Source: Planctomyces sp. SH-PL14
GTDB lineage: Bacteria; Planctomycetota; Planctomycetia; Planctomycetales; Planctomycetaceae
Assembly: GCF_001610835.1 (NCBI RefSeq)
Contig: NZ_CP011270.1
Location: 7,396,001-7,460,000 of the forward strand
Direction: 5' to 3'
DNA length: 64,000 bases
Part shown: one piece after another, positions 48,921-57,938 of the stretch
Layout: every line of letters begins with the position of its first letter
Position numbering within the stretch: position 1 is the first letter of the stretch
The notes under the pieces: generated by a model
The model's database searches: none
The model's input: the letters and a program-made list of their open reading frames with translations, nothing else
Told to the model about the DNA's origin: nothing
Program-made: the position numbers and the translations under genes

Positions 48921-49958
48921 ATGCAGTCCATTCTGGTCACCGGCGGCTGCGGCTTCATCGGCGCGAACTTCGTCCGGTGGATGCTCGGCACCGACTCCAG
49001 CCTCCGGATCACCAACCTCGATAAGCTCACCTACGCCGGCAACCTCGAGAACCTCAAGGAGATCGAGAACGACCCCCGCTACCGCTTCGTCCGCGGAGAC
49101 ATCGCCGACCCCGCTGCCGTTGACCAGCTCATCGCAGAGGGGCGGTTCCACGCGGTTGTCAACTTCGCCGCCGAAAGCCACGTCGACCGCAGCATCCTCG
49201 ACTCGACCCCCTTCATCACGACGAACGTGATGGGGACGCAGGTCCTCCTCGACGCCTGCCGACGGCATCGCGTCCCGCGCTACCTCCAGGTCTCGACCGA
49301 CGAAGTCTACGGCTCCCTCGGCGACGAGGGCTTCTTCACGGAGGAGACGCCGCTCGCCCCCAACAGCCCCTATTCGGCCTCCAAGGCGTCGGCCGACATG
49401 CTCGTCCGCGCGGCGGTCCACACGTTCGGCTTTCCCGCGATCATCACCCGCTGCTCCAACAACTACGGCCCGTACCAGTTCCCCGAGAAGCTGATCCCGC
49501 TCTTTATCTCGAACGCCCTGCAGGGTCAGTCGCTTCCCGTCTACGGTCAGGGGACGAACGTCCGCGACTGGATTCACGTCCTCGACCACTGTCGCGGCAT
49601 CGAGGCGGCCCTCCGCCAGGGACAGGCGGGAGAGGTCTACAACTTCGGCGGCGAGAGCGAGCTGCGGAACATCGACCTGACGAAGCGGCTTCTCAAGGCG
49701 CTTGGCAAGCCAGAGTCCCTGATCCGCTATGTCGAGGACCGGCCGGGACACGACCAGCGGTACGCCATCGACTGCACCAAGGCCAAGCGCGAGCTCGGCT
49801 GGACTCCGCAGTACCGGTTCGAGGACGGACTGGCCGAGACGATCGCCTGGTACCAGAACCACGCCGATTGGATCGCCCGCGTCCGCTCGGGCGCCTATCG
49901 CGACTACTACGAGTCGCAGTACGGCGGCCGGCTCGGCGCTGACAAGACGAGGGCGTAG
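48921..49958 (+). CDS. rfbB: dTDP-glucose 4,6-dehydratase
   Basis: A short-chain-dehydrogenase enzyme of 345 residues that converts dTDP-glucose to the 4-keto-6-deoxy sugar, the branch point to rhamnose and other deoxysugars. The Rossmann motif is GGCGFIGANFV, followed by FAAESHVDRSI, STDEVYGSLG, the catalytic Tyr and Lys in YSASKASAD, and RCSNNYGPYQFPEKLIP, all typical of RfbB/RmlB. ATG 48921 has GAGGAG upstream. The usual partners rfbA, rfbC and rfbD are not adjacent. Confidence 0.95.
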   Translation: MQSILVTGGCGFIGANFVRWMLGTDSSLRITNLDKLTYAGNLENLKEIENDPRYRFVRGDIADPAAVDQLIAEGRFHAVVNFAAESHVDRSILDSTPFITTNVMGTQVLLDACRRHRVPRYLQVSTDEVYGSLGDEGFFTEETPLAPNSPYSASKASADMLVRAAVHTFGFPAIITRCSNNYGPYQFPEKLIPLFISNALQGQSLPVYGQGTNVRDWIHVLDHCRGIEAALRQGQAGEVYNFGGESELRNIDLTKRLLKALGKPESLIRYVEDRPGHDQRYAIDCTKAKRELGWTPQYRFEDGLAETIAWYQNHADWIARVRSGAYRDYYESQYGGRLGADKTRA

Positions 49959-50125
49959 AGGACGGCAAGAAGGGCTCCGCTCGGCGGTCAACAGCAGTCC
50001 GCCTCTTTGATCGCTTACGCATCAAAATCTGGCGATGCGCTTAGCGCGGGGCAGTGGCGTTTCTACGATCCGGGTCGCTCGCTCAGTCTCCCTCCTCAGC
50101 TCTTCCCTGCCCTGGATCTCTCTCG

Positions 50126-51205
50126 ATGCTGATCTTTGATGCCCACCTCGACATGGCCTGGAACGCCGTCGAATGGAACCGGAACCTCGAGCTCGAATGC
50201 ACCGCGATTCGCGAGCACGAGAAGCACTACCCGGACATCGTCCCCGGCGACTGCACGGTCTCGTACCCGGCGATGCGGCGCGGCCGGCTGGGCATCTGCG
50301 TCTACACGCTCCTCCCCCGCCTGCACCGCAAGGACAAGGCCCTCACGTTCTACCAGTCGCGGGAGTCGGGGCACGCCGCCGCGCTCGGGCAGCTCGCCTA
50401 CTACCGGGCCATGTGCCGCAAAGGGATCCTTCGCGAGATCCCCGACCGGGCGACGCTGAAGTCGCACTACGATCTCTGGAAGACCGCCATCGCCAAGAAG
50501 CCGGACGACATCTCGGGCGACCCGGCCCTCGGCTTCCTCCTCAGCATGGAAGGGGCGTCGCCGATCCTGTGCCCCGGACAGGTCGAGCAGTGGTTCGAGT
50601 GGGGCCTGCGGATCGTCGGCCCGACGCACTACGGCCCCAACGAATACGGCCACGGAACCGGCAGCCAGGGGGGGCTGACGGCGGACGGCCGTAAGCTCCT
50701 GAAGGAGATGGACCGCGTCGGCATGCTGCTCGACGCGACGCATCTCGCGGACGAGTCGTTCTGGGAGGCACTCGACATCTACCACGGCCCGGTCCTGGCG
50801 AGCCATCACAACTGCCGGAGCCTCGTTCCGGGGGACCGGCAGCTCGCCGACGACCAGATCAAGGCCCTGATCGCCCGCGGCGCGGTGATCGGCGCGGCCT
50901 TCGACAGCTGGATGATCAAGCCCGGGTTCAAGAAGTACGTCACGCCTCCCGAGGAAGTGACGATGTCGATGATCGTCGACCACATCGACCACATCTGCCA
51001 GCTCGCCGGGAACGCCAACCACAGCGGGATCGGGACCGACCTGGACGGCGGCTACGGCCGCGAGCAGTCCCCCGGCGACCTCGACACGATCGCGGACGTC
51101 GCCCGGATGGCCGAGCTCCTGGACAAGCGGGGCTACTCGAAGGACGACATCGAGAAGATCATGTCGCGGAACTTCGTCGAGTTCTTCCTGCGGTCCTTGC
51201 GGTAA
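50126..51205 (+). CDS. Membrane dipeptidase (renal dipeptidase, M19) family protein
   Basis: A 359-residue metalloenzyme of the amidohydrolase-like M19 family. Zinc ligands are visible in order: His and Asp in FDAHLD at the N-terminus, Glu in LSMEGA, His in LDATHLAD and His in LASHHNCRS, with the terminal GIGTDLDGG. No signal peptide is seen, so the protein is probably cytoplasmic despite the family name. Substrates may be dipeptides or D-amino acid conjugates. ATG 50126 begins the homology. A long GGGGAC-type palindrome follows the stop. Confidence 0.92.
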   Translation: MLIFDAHLDMAWNAVEWNRNLELECTAIREHEKHYPDIVPGDCTVSYPAMRRGRLGICVYTLLPRLHRKDKALTFYQSRESGHAAALGQLAYYRAMCRKGILREIPDRATLKSHYDLWKTAIAKKPDDISGDPALGFLLSMEGASPILCPGQVEQWFEWGLRIVGPTHYGPNEYGHGTGSQGGLTADGRKLLKEMDRVGMLLDATHLADESFWEALDIYHGPVLASHHNCRSLVPGDRQLADDQIKALIARGAVIGAAFDSWMIKPGFKKYVTPPEEVTMSMIVDHIDHICQLAGNANHSGIGTDLDGGYGREQSPGDLDTIADVARMAELLDKRGYSKDDIEKIMSRNFVEFFLRSLR

Positions 51206-51229
51206 CCGCCGCGGCCGTTGACCACCGCC

Positions 51230-51272
51230 GTCGAGCGGGGGGCGTCAGGCCCCCCTGATCCCCCCGCTCGAC
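51230..51272 (+). repeat. GGGGAC hairpin element, copy 4 (extended)
   Basis: GTCGAGCGGGGGGCGTCAGG, then CCCCCCTGATCCCCCCGCTC and GAC. The inner core is a variant of the other three copies, and an outer GTCGAGCGGGGGG/CCCCCCGCTCGAC palindrome is added. It lies about 25 bp after the dipeptidase stop. Confidence 0.75.
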
Positions 51273-51302
51273 GTCTGCGGCGCGCCCGGCAGTGCCGGGC
51301 AG

Positions 51303-52262
51303 TTACTTCTGGTTCTGAAGCTGTTCCGCGTGCCGGTTGGAAAGCGGGAACTGCCGCGGCGATTCCGTCGGAATCGGTTCCGCGGGGCGCTTCCCCGGAG
51401 CGATCAGCTGAGCCGAGGCGGTCATGACTTTGGCCCCCCGTTCTTCGCCGCCGCCGCCGCCGCCGCCGCCGCTCCCTCGTTCTTCACGGGCGTCAGGGCG
51501 GGCGGGTTCGCTGGGGAGTCCCTGAGCCCGCCGGACCTCGGCGAGCCAGTGACGGGCCTCCTGCATCTTGGGCTGTTTGTTGAGCGCGATCTTGAGATGC
51601 CGCTCCGCCCCGACGAGGTCCCCCTGCTCCTTGAGGATCAGGGCGATGTTGTAGTGCCCGGCGGCATCGCCGACCGTGCTCGCGAAGTGCGGGATGGCCG
51701 CCTCGATCCGTCCGCCGCGGACCATCGCCAGCGCCAGCTGGTGGCGGTAGTCGGAGTTCCCCGGCTCCGCCTGGACCGCCTTCGTGTACGACTCGATCGA
51801 CTTCTCGTAGTCCTGTCTGGCCGCGTAGAACTGGCCGAACGTGGCGGCCACGTCCGCGGAGTCGGCAGATAGCCGCTGGGCCCGGTGAAGCCCCTCTTCG
51901 GCCTCGACCATCCGGCCGGCCAGGATGTCCATCCGGGCGAGCCCCAGGATCGCCGCGACGTTCTTCGGCTTCGCCTTCACGACCTCCCGGTAGTGCTGAG
52001 CGGCGCGGGTCGCGTCGCCGGCGTCCTCCATCCACTCGGCAAACGTCAGGTGAAGCATCGCTTCATCCTTCGGCTTGGCGGGGATTGTTTCTGCCTCTTC
52101 CTCAAAAGAGGCCTGCGCGACCTTGGAGCGGAAGAGGGACTTGAGACCCGACTCCTCGTCGGCGTAGGAAGCGGTCTTCTTGCCCGTCGAGGAGCATCCC
52201 GCGGCGCAGCAGCCCAGGAGGCCGACAAGGAGCCAGCGGTGGCGGCAGGTCGTCACGGGCAT
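51303..52262 (-). CDS. TPR-repeat lipoprotein
   Basis: A 319-residue exported protein. The signal peptide ends with CCAAGC (lipobox), then about five tetratricopeptide repeats (about 70-245; AEWMEDAGDATRAAQHYREV, FYAARQDYEKSIESYTKAV, IALILKEQGDLVGAERHLKI). A run of eight Gly encoded by a pure GGC-type tract (about 51454-51480) separates a basic C-terminal tail. TPRs mediate protein contacts; the partner is unknown. No Shine-Dalgarno site is obvious. Confidence 0.88.
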   Translation of the reverse strand: MPVTTCRHRWLLVGLLGCCAAGCSSTGKKTASYADEESGLKSLFRSKVAQASFEEEAETIPAKPKDEAMLHLTFAEWMEDAGDATRAAQHYREVVKAKPKNVAAILGLARMDILAGRMVEAEEGLHRAQRLSADSADVAATFGQFYAARQDYEKSIESYTKAVQAEPGNSDYRHQLALAMVRGGRIEAAIPHFASTVGDAAGHYNIALILKEQGDLVGAERHLKIALNKQPKMQEARHWLAEVRRAQGLPSEPARPDAREERGSGGGGGGGGEERGAKVMTASAQLIAPGKRPAEPIPTESPRQFPLSNRHAEQLQNQK

Positions 52263-52646
52263 GGAGCCTCCTTGTTCTGGGATGGATCGCGGCGGCCTGA
52301 CCGGCGCCCGACGCGGAGATCGGGCCGTCCCGATGGAACGTGCGACCGCCGCGCGGACCGTACAGCCGACACGCCTGTTTCGAGATCGGATCGACGGCGG
52401 GGCTGTGTTGAACGAAGTTTGCGGATCGTTCCGCCTGGGAAGAGTTTGACGGACCAGACAGGCCCGGGACCGGCGAAGTCTGCCGGCCCCCGCCCCGCGG
52501 ACGGCCTTCCCCCGTCCCTCCCGGACGATCCGCCTTCGGTCCGGGGGCGATCCGAGGTGGCCTGGAAACGAACGAACCCTGACGGTCGGTCAGGGTTCGG
52601 TGCACGCCTGGAAGGCGGGTTCGCTGCGGTTGCGGTCAGCTGGCCG
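52263..52646. other. Intergenic region between TPR lipoprotein and polyglycine protein genes
   Basis: 384 bp, both flanking genes on the minus strand. It holds the terminator of the upstream gene (52573-52600) and GC-rich inverted segments near 52470-52550. No coding evidence is seen in the frames crossing it. Confidence 0.5.
52561..52600 (-). terminator. Hairpin terminator after the polyglycine protein gene
   Basis: CGAACCCTGAC, a 5-nt loop, then GTCAGGGTTCG gives a perfect 11-bp stem (52573-52599). On the minus strand it is followed by TTCGTTTCC, a weak T-tract. It is about 48 bp after the stop at 52647. Confidence 0.7.
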
Positions 52647-53384
52647 TTACAGCCCGCCGCCCCCTCCGCCGCCTCCACCCCCGCCCCCTCCGCCACCACC
52701 TCCTCCACCGATTTCGGACTGGTAGCCGATGACCGGCGGGAGGGCGTTGGAGATACGGGCTTCGTGGATCGCCTGGACTTCGGCCGCGGGACGCCCGACC
52801 GAGTGCGTCATGCGGGAGGCGATCGGAATGTTCCGCCCGGCGCCGATCGACGCGATCCCCTTCTGGACACTCGTCATGCGGACCCGGTCGTACTCCGGAT
52901 TCGTCGTGGCGGCGATGTGGGCCTGCTGGAACTCGGGCGGGACGTACGACACGATCCACGCCAGGTGGGCCGTACCCGCCTGGTTGAGCTCGTGGGTCGC
53001 CTGGTCGAAGTGGTAGTCGTACAGGGTCGTGGCGGCGACCCAGCCGTTGGCGACCTGGGCGTCCATGACCGCCTGCGCGTCCCCGCGGTCCTTGCAGACG
53101 TAGGGATACGGCCAGTCGTGGGCGGCGTGATACTTGTGTACGCACGCCTGATGGGGGCCGGTCGGACGCGGCCGATTGGGCCACATCTTGCCGAACAGGT
53201 ATCGCTGCCGCTGGCCGACCGGATCGTCGGCGTGGGCCTCGTACCATTCCGGAGAGCCGCGGCGGAGGCCGTCTTCCGCGGTGAACGGCCATCCCGCCAT
53301 AAGGCTCGGAGCGGCGAAGGCCCCTGCGAGGATGGCGAGAGAGGACGAACAGAGGGTCCGATGGACCAAACCGATTCGCCGCAT
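52647..53384 (-). CDS. Exported protein with ~20-residue C-terminal polyglycine tail
   Basis: A 245-residue protein of no recognised family. A signal peptide (about 1-31, ending SLMAG) is followed by a mature part rich in Tyr, His, Trp and Pro (GSPEWYEAHADDPVGQRQRY, KYHAAHDWPYPYVC) with two Cys, then a more helical region. The last ~21 residues are about 20 Gly and a Leu. The Gly codons are a mix of all four, so the tail is not a simple DNA slippage product. Surface or adhesive function is conceivable, but nothing proves it. Confidence 0.75.
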   Translation of the reverse strand: MRRIGLVHRTLCSSSLAILAGAFAAPSLMAGWPFTAEDGLRRGSPEWYEAHADDPVGQRQRYLFGKMWPNRPRPTGPHQACVHKYHAAHDWPYPYVCKDRGDAQAVMDAQVANGWVAATTLYDYHFDQATHELNQAGTAHLAWIVSYVPPEFQQAHIAATTNPEYDRVRMTSVQKGIASIGAGRNIPIASRMTHSVGRPAAEVQAIHEARISNALPPVIGYQSEIGGGGGGGGGGGGGGGGGGGL

Positions 53385-53657
53385 GAGATTCCCCCCTCAA
53401 ACAGCGCGACGTGAAACCGGAGACGCGGCGCGGCCGGTCTCAACGGATTGTTCATCGTCTGCCGCGTGTAGCGGTCATGACGGGAATTCCGTCGATTTCG
53501 ACGGGGTCCAGCGGTGCGGGAGACGGAACGGGAGCCCAATCCCGAAGCCGAGGAATCCGCGCGATCCCCGAGGACAACGACCGACGACAGGAACAGACAG
53601 AAACGCCCGTTCTGCGACGCCGGCTCAGCTCAACCCGGATGGCCCGACGCTCAACGC

Positions 53658-53903
53658 CTATTCCACGTGAACGACGTTGCTCAGTTCACGGTCCTTGATT
53701 TCCTCAAGGACGGCGTGGGTCACGAGTTGCTTCGTGTAGTACGTCGGAACGACACCCGCCACGACCACCTGGTCGTCGAAGAGGTCGATCCGCAGGTCGC
53801 GGATCCGGCCGCCGGTTCGAGCATGGACGACCCGCTCGAGACGGGCGGTGAGATCATCAGTGTTGACGAAAGTGGCCACAGAATCCGATGTCGAGAAGGG
53901 CAT
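53658..53903 (-). CDS. Small BON-domain-like protein
   Basis: An 81-residue protein. Residues about 15-78 fit one BON domain: an N-terminal helix (LTARLERVVHARTG), a beta strand IRDLRIDLFDDQVVVAGVVP, a helix starting YYTKQLVTHAVLEEI, and a final strand ending VVHVE. BON domains bind phospholipid or mediate envelope contacts. There is no signal peptide. The start lacks a clear Shine-Dalgarno site; length and codon use support a real gene. Confidence 0.75.
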   Translation of the reverse strand: MPFSTSDSVATFVNTDDLTARLERVVHARTGGRIRDLRIDLFDDQVVVAGVVPTYYTKQLVTHAVLEEIKDRELSNVVHVE

Positions 53904-54123
53904 GACGCCTCCGTGAGCAGTGCCAGGACAGCCGCAGCTGAGGGCCCGTTTTCCTACGGGCTTTCCAGGCAGCTAGCACGGTAAACCTGCCCTCTCAACC
54001 TGTCAAACACCGAATTTCCGAGGGACTTCGAATTCGCGAGAAGTTTGCGTTGGGACCTAGGAAAATCCCAGGATCGGGAAGATCGTTACACCCAGGCAAG
54101 ATTACCGGAATCTTCCGAACGTC

Positions 54124-55164
54124 CTATCTTGCCATCCCGAGGTCGTGGACCATTTTGACGAGGTCTTTGACGTTCTGGTGCGGGACGTCCGGCAGGACCC
54201 CGTGGCCCAGGTTGAAGATGTGGCCGCGGCGGCCCCCTTCGTCCAGGACGGCGGCCGCCCGCGAGCGGATCGTCCCCTGATCGGCGTAAAGCACGATCGG
54301 ATCCAGGTTTCCCTGGACCGCCCGCCCTTCCCCCGCGAGCGACTTGGCCTCGCGAAGGGGAACCCGCCAGTCGACGCCCAGGACCTGCCCCCCTGCCTCG
54401 TTCTGAAGCGGCGTCAGGGCCGGGTTTCCGGTCAGGAAGTTGATGACCGGGGCGAAGCGGGAGGCTTCGGCGACGAGACGTTTCGTGTGCGGAAGGACGA
54501 ATTCCCGGTAATCGGCCGGGGAGAGGCATCCGGCCCAGCTATCGAAGATCTGGACCGCCTGGCAGCCGTTTTCCACCTGCTTCTGGAGGTAGCCGACGAC
54601 GCTCGTCACGAGCCGGGAGAGGAGCGCGTCCCACGCCCCGCGGTCGGTCCACATCAACGTCTTGGTGCGGATGTAGTTCTTGGAGCCCCCCCCCTCGATG
54701 GCGTAGGAGGCGAGAGTGAACGGCGCCCCGGCGAATCCCAGCAGCGGGATGTTCGGTGCGAGCTCCCGACGGATCAGCCGCACCGCTTCGTAGACGTACT
54801 CAAATACGGAAAAATCCTCGATCGGCCGGACGCGGTCGACCTCGGCGGCCGAGGTGAGCGGGTTGTGAATGACCGGCCCTTCCCCCTTGGCGTATTCGAG
54901 ATCAAACCCCATCGGCTGGAGGATCGGCAGGAGGTCCGCGAAGAGAATCGCGGCGTCGACCCCCAGGACCTGCTGGGCCGTCACCGTCACCTCGGCTGCC
55001 AGACTCGGGGTCTTGCACAGCTCCATGAACGTGACTTTGCTGCGAACCGCCATGTATTCCGGCAGGTACCGGCCCGCCTGCCGCATGATCCAGACCGGGA
55101 CCGTGTCGGTCGGCTCGCCCCGGACGGCGCGGAGGAAACGGCTGTTGTGGAGTTCGGAGGTCAT
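54124..55164 (-). CDS. hemE: Uroporphyrinogen decarboxylase
   Basis: The heme-pathway enzyme that decarboxylates uroporphyrinogen III to coproporphyrinogen III. It has 346 residues. Signatures are VPVWIMRQAGRYLPEY with the catalytic Arg residues, ILFADLLPILQPMG, GFAGAPFTLASYAIEGGGS, FDSWAGCLSP and GHIFNLGHGVLPDVP. ATG 55164 starts the homology; the upstream 14 bases are pyrimidine-rich with no Shine-Dalgarno site. Heme supply connects functionally to the respiratory cluster but the genes are far apart. Confidence 0.96.
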   Translation of the reverse strand: MTSELHNSRFLRAVRGEPTDTVPVWIMRQAGRYLPEYMAVRSKVTFMELCKTPSLAAEVTVTAQQVLGVDAAILFADLLPILQPMGFDLEYAKGEGPVIHNPLTSAAEVDRVRPIEDFSVFEYVYEAVRLIRRELAPNIPLLGFAGAPFTLASYAIEGGGSKNYIRTKTLMWTDRGAWDALLSRLVTSVVGYLQKQVENGCQAVQIFDSWAGCLSPADYREFVLPHTKRLVAEASRFAPVINFLTGNPALTPLQNEAGGQVLGVDWRVPLREAKSLAGEGRAVQGNLDPIVLYADQGTIRSRAAAVLDEGGRRGHIFNLGHGVLPDVPHQNVKDLVKMVHDLGMAR

Positions 55165-55184
55165 GGAGGGGGAAAGGGCTGGGG

Positions 55185-55272
55185 GGGACGAGGGTCTAGG
55201 GACGAGGGGCTGAGGACGAGGGTCTAGGGAGAGGACTACTCTGGTCGCTAGTCCCTCGTCTCTAGTCCCCGG
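55185..55272. repeat. Direct and inverted TAGGGACGAGGG word repeat upstream of hemE
   Basis: GGACGAGGGTCTAGGGACGA and further GAGG/CTAGGGA words are repeated about four times, then the inverse CTAGTCCCTCGTCTCTAGTC closes a palindrome. The same words occur upstream of argC (24553-24590). Confidence 0.75.
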
Positions 55273-55474
55273 ACCACTTTTCGGGGCCCTTTGGCCCACG
55301 CGGGGACCGCTCCCGCAGGGTAACGGTCCACCGAAACCATCCATAGTGACTGATTGACGCAATCCGCAAGCAGAGCGTGGGACTCGGTCGGTTGACCCGG
55401 GAAAAGGCGGTCTCCCGTGCAATCGTTCGCCAGGTCTTTAAAATCCGGGGATTCAGGACTGCCGGAGTGATTAA

Positions 55475-56530
55475 ATGGCAAAGCAGCGCGTGCGGATCGG
55501 GGTTGTCGGAGCGGGAGCGAATACGCGACTGCGGCACATCCCGAATTTTCAGGGCATCGAGGGTGTGGAAGTCGTCGGCGTCGTGAACCGCTCGCCGCAG
55601 TCGGGCGCGCGGGTCGCCCACGAATTCGGGATTCCCAAGGTTTTTCCGGACTGGCAGTCGCTCGTCCATTCGCCGGACGTCGACGCCGTCATGATCGGCA
55701 CCTGGCCGTACATGCACTGTGAAGTGACCTGCGCCGCCCTGGCCGCGGGAAAACACGTCCTGACCGAGGCCCGGATGGCGTCGAACGCCGCCGAAGCCCG
55801 GCGGATGGTCGAGGCCTCGAAGGCCCGTCCTGACCTCACCGCCCAGATCGTCCCCAGCCCGTTCGGGCTCGAGTGCGGGCCGGCGATCCAGACCCTCCTC
55901 GACGAACGCTACCTCGGGGACCTGCGGGAACTGGTCGTCATCGGGGCCGACGACACGCAGTGGGACTTCAGCCGCCCGATCCACTGGCGGCAGGACGCGC
56001 GAAAGAGCGGCCTCAACGTCCTGACGCTCGGCATTATGCACGAGACCGCCATGCGGTGGACCACTCCGGTCGAGCAGGTCTTCGCCCAGTCCCACATCTT
56101 CGAACCGACGCGTCCCGATCTCGACGCCGGGACGGAGGTCCAGGTGACGGTTCCGGACAGCCTCCAGGTCATGACCCGTCACGTCGGCGGGGCCCGCGGG
56201 ATCTACCATTTCAGCGGAATCACGCTCTTCGGCCCGGGGAAGCAGATCCACATGTACGGCAGCCGCGGAACGATCAAGGTTCACTTCGGCGAGCGGGAGA
56301 AGGTCTGGGTCGGGCACCAGGGGGATCCGGCCGAGCGCCTGCTCGATATCGCACCCGAGTCGATGGGCCGGTGGCGGGTCGAGGAGGAGTTCATCGGGGT
56401 CATCCGCGGCGAGGAGAAGGTGAAATTCACCGACTTCGCCACCGGGCTCCGCTACATGGAATTCACGGAGGCGGTGGCGCTGAGCGCCGAGCGGAACCTG
56501 CCGGTCAGTCTCCCTTCGGCCGAAGCCTGA
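55475..56530 (+). CDS. Gfo/Idh/MocA-family oxidoreductase
   Basis: A 351-residue NAD(P)-dependent oxidoreductase. The N-terminal Rossmann fold has IGVVGAGANTRLRHIPNF, and ALAAGKHVLTEARMA replaces the usual EKP loop (here EAR). The C-terminal beta-sheet domain contains NVLTLGIMHETAMRW in place of the catalytic D..H segment. These changes leave the exact chemistry open. Planctomycetes have many such proteins, usually linked to sugar or inositol metabolism. The gene stands alone. Confidence 0.9.
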   Translation: MAKQRVRIGVVGAGANTRLRHIPNFQGIEGVEVVGVVNRSPQSGARVAHEFGIPKVFPDWQSLVHSPDVDAVMIGTWPYMHCEVTCAALAAGKHVLTEARMASNAAEARRMVEASKARPDLTAQIVPSPFGLECGPAIQTLLDERYLGDLRELVVIGADDTQWDFSRPIHWRQDARKSGLNVLTLGIMHETAMRWTTPVEQVFAQSHIFEPTRPDLDAGTEVQVTVPDSLQVMTRHVGGARGIYHFSGITLFGPGKQIHMYGSRGTIKVHFGEREKVWVGHQGDPAERLLDIAPESMGRWRVEEEFIGVIRGEEKVKFTDFATGLRYMEFTEAVALSAERNLPVSLPSAEA

Positions 56531-56585
56531 ACAGGACCACACCTCGGCTGCCGCGCGTCGGCGGGTGGCAGCCGGTGAGGTCCGC

Positions 56586-56800
56586 GTTACCCCGAAGGGG
56601 TTTCGTCATACAGCCCAGGGTTGCCCGCAACGCGGGCTACCCTGGGTTCCGAAGCGCATGTTCCACCAACCCCAAAGGGGTTGCGTCAAAACGCGGCGAT
56701 TTGGCGGAACTCCGTTGGGGTTCAACCACCTCATCCTCAAGACCCAGGGTAGCCGCTCCGCGGCAACCCTGGGCTGTTGGGCGTAACCCCTTCGGGGTAG
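56586..56800. repeat. Palindromic element with CCCAGGGTTGCC hairpins
   Basis: Left arm (56586-56648) TACCCCGAAGGGGTT...ACAGCCCAGGGTTGCC...GGCTACCCTGGG; right arm (56740-56800) is its near reverse complement, ending CCCCTTCGGGGTA. Each arm is itself a hairpin. The centre holds a further CAACCCCAAAGGGGTTG hairpin. It is probably a REP-like or miniature mobile element; it starts about 55 bp after the oxidoreductase stop. Confidence 0.85.
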
Positions 56801-57214
56801 GTGGCGCTCGCCTCGTCACGCCCGGGGACCGCGCTTCGCCTCCGCCTTTGTCCTATCCAGGTTCGATCCCGGAGTGCCGTGAACGGCGGTCTGGACGTCG
56901 AATGTGCTGTTCCTCGTCAGAACGGCCGCCGGGGCCGCCCCCCGCCTGTGAGAACCGTTCGGGGAGCGCCGGAGGCGGCGGAATGCGGGGCGTCCGCATA
57001 ACCCGCAAGGCTTGTCACAAAAGCGGGCCGAATGCGCGAATGCTGGCTGACACCCGTTTTGCCCGCGGGCAAGATCATCCGATCTGTAGCGAGACGGTCC
57101 CGTCTGCGATGGGGGCACGGTCTGTGGACATCGGTTCACAAGGTCGTTGACCACGTTGTCGAGGGGGCCGTATGATGTTGGAGATTTTGTCCCAGGCTCC
57201 TGGTGTCCGGCAGC
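56801..57214. other. Rest of the intergenic gap before the membrane/coiled-coil cluster
   Basis: About 410 bp with no recognised gene. It must hold the promoter of the downstream cluster. GC content is high up to about 57000 and falls afterwards. Confidence 0.4.
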
Positions 57215-57871
57215 ATGACGAAAATTGCCAAGATTCTTGTCGTGTTCGTCGCGATGGCCAGCCTGACGTTCCTGGGCTTCGCGATCACCACCACGGTTGG
57301 CGGTCCGAACTGGGAAGACCAGATCCCCGCGCTCGTGAACTACAAGATCACGCTCGGGGGGGACTCGGCGAATCCGGTCTGGCAGGCGGTCACCGTCCGC
57401 GACGAACCGGTCAACGGCGGCCAGAACAAGGTCCTGGCGAAGGTCCTCATCGCCTGTGTCGAAGACCAGAACCGGCGGGATGCCGAGAAGCTGACCCGCC
57501 TCAATGAACGGAAGCCCCAGCTCGAAGAGAAGCTGGCGCAGGTCAAGGCCTCCACCGCTCCGGATGACGCGTCTCTCCTGGGGTACTCCAAGTACCTGCG
57601 GGAGCACCTGGACAAGACCGCCAAGGAGATCGAGGCGGCCACCAAGCAGGTGGTCCAGAAGACCGATGAGGTCAAGAAGATCGAAGACGAGATTGCGACG
57701 CGCTACCGCGACGTGCTGCGGCTCGAGGCCCAGCTCCGCCAGACCCGCGGCGACCAGTTCCTGCTCACCACGATCCGCCAGCAGCTGATCGACCAGATCG
57801 TCCAGGTCGACGGCCTCCTGTCCCGGGCCCGCGAGCGGAACGAACAGTTGTACAACCCCAAGCCTGAGTGA
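57215..57871 (+). CDS. Membrane-anchored coiled-coil protein (first gene of three)
   Basis: A 218-residue protein of unknown family. A signal anchor (about 6-26) is followed by a small globular segment (WEDQIPALVNYKITLGG to VLAKVLIACVE) and then coiled coil to the end (about 90-210). ATG 57215 follows a weak GTCCGG. It is 67 bp upstream of a second membrane coiled-coil gene with similar design, so the two may interact through their coils. Confidence 0.8.
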   Translation: MTKIAKILVVFVAMASLTFLGFAITTTVGGPNWEDQIPALVNYKITLGGDSANPVWQAVTVRDEPVNGGQNKVLAKVLIACVEDQNRRDAEKLTRLNERKPQLEEKLAQVKASTAPDDASLLGYSKYLREHLDKTAKEIEAATKQVVQKTDEVKKIEDEIATRYRDVLRLEAQLRQTRGDQFLLTTIRQQLIDQIVQVDGLLSRARERNEQLYNPKPE

Positions 57872-57938
57872 GTGACGAACGCGTCCCCTTCCGTCCGATC
57901 CAACGGAAGGGTTCATCCGTCTGTCCGGAGCGAGATCC

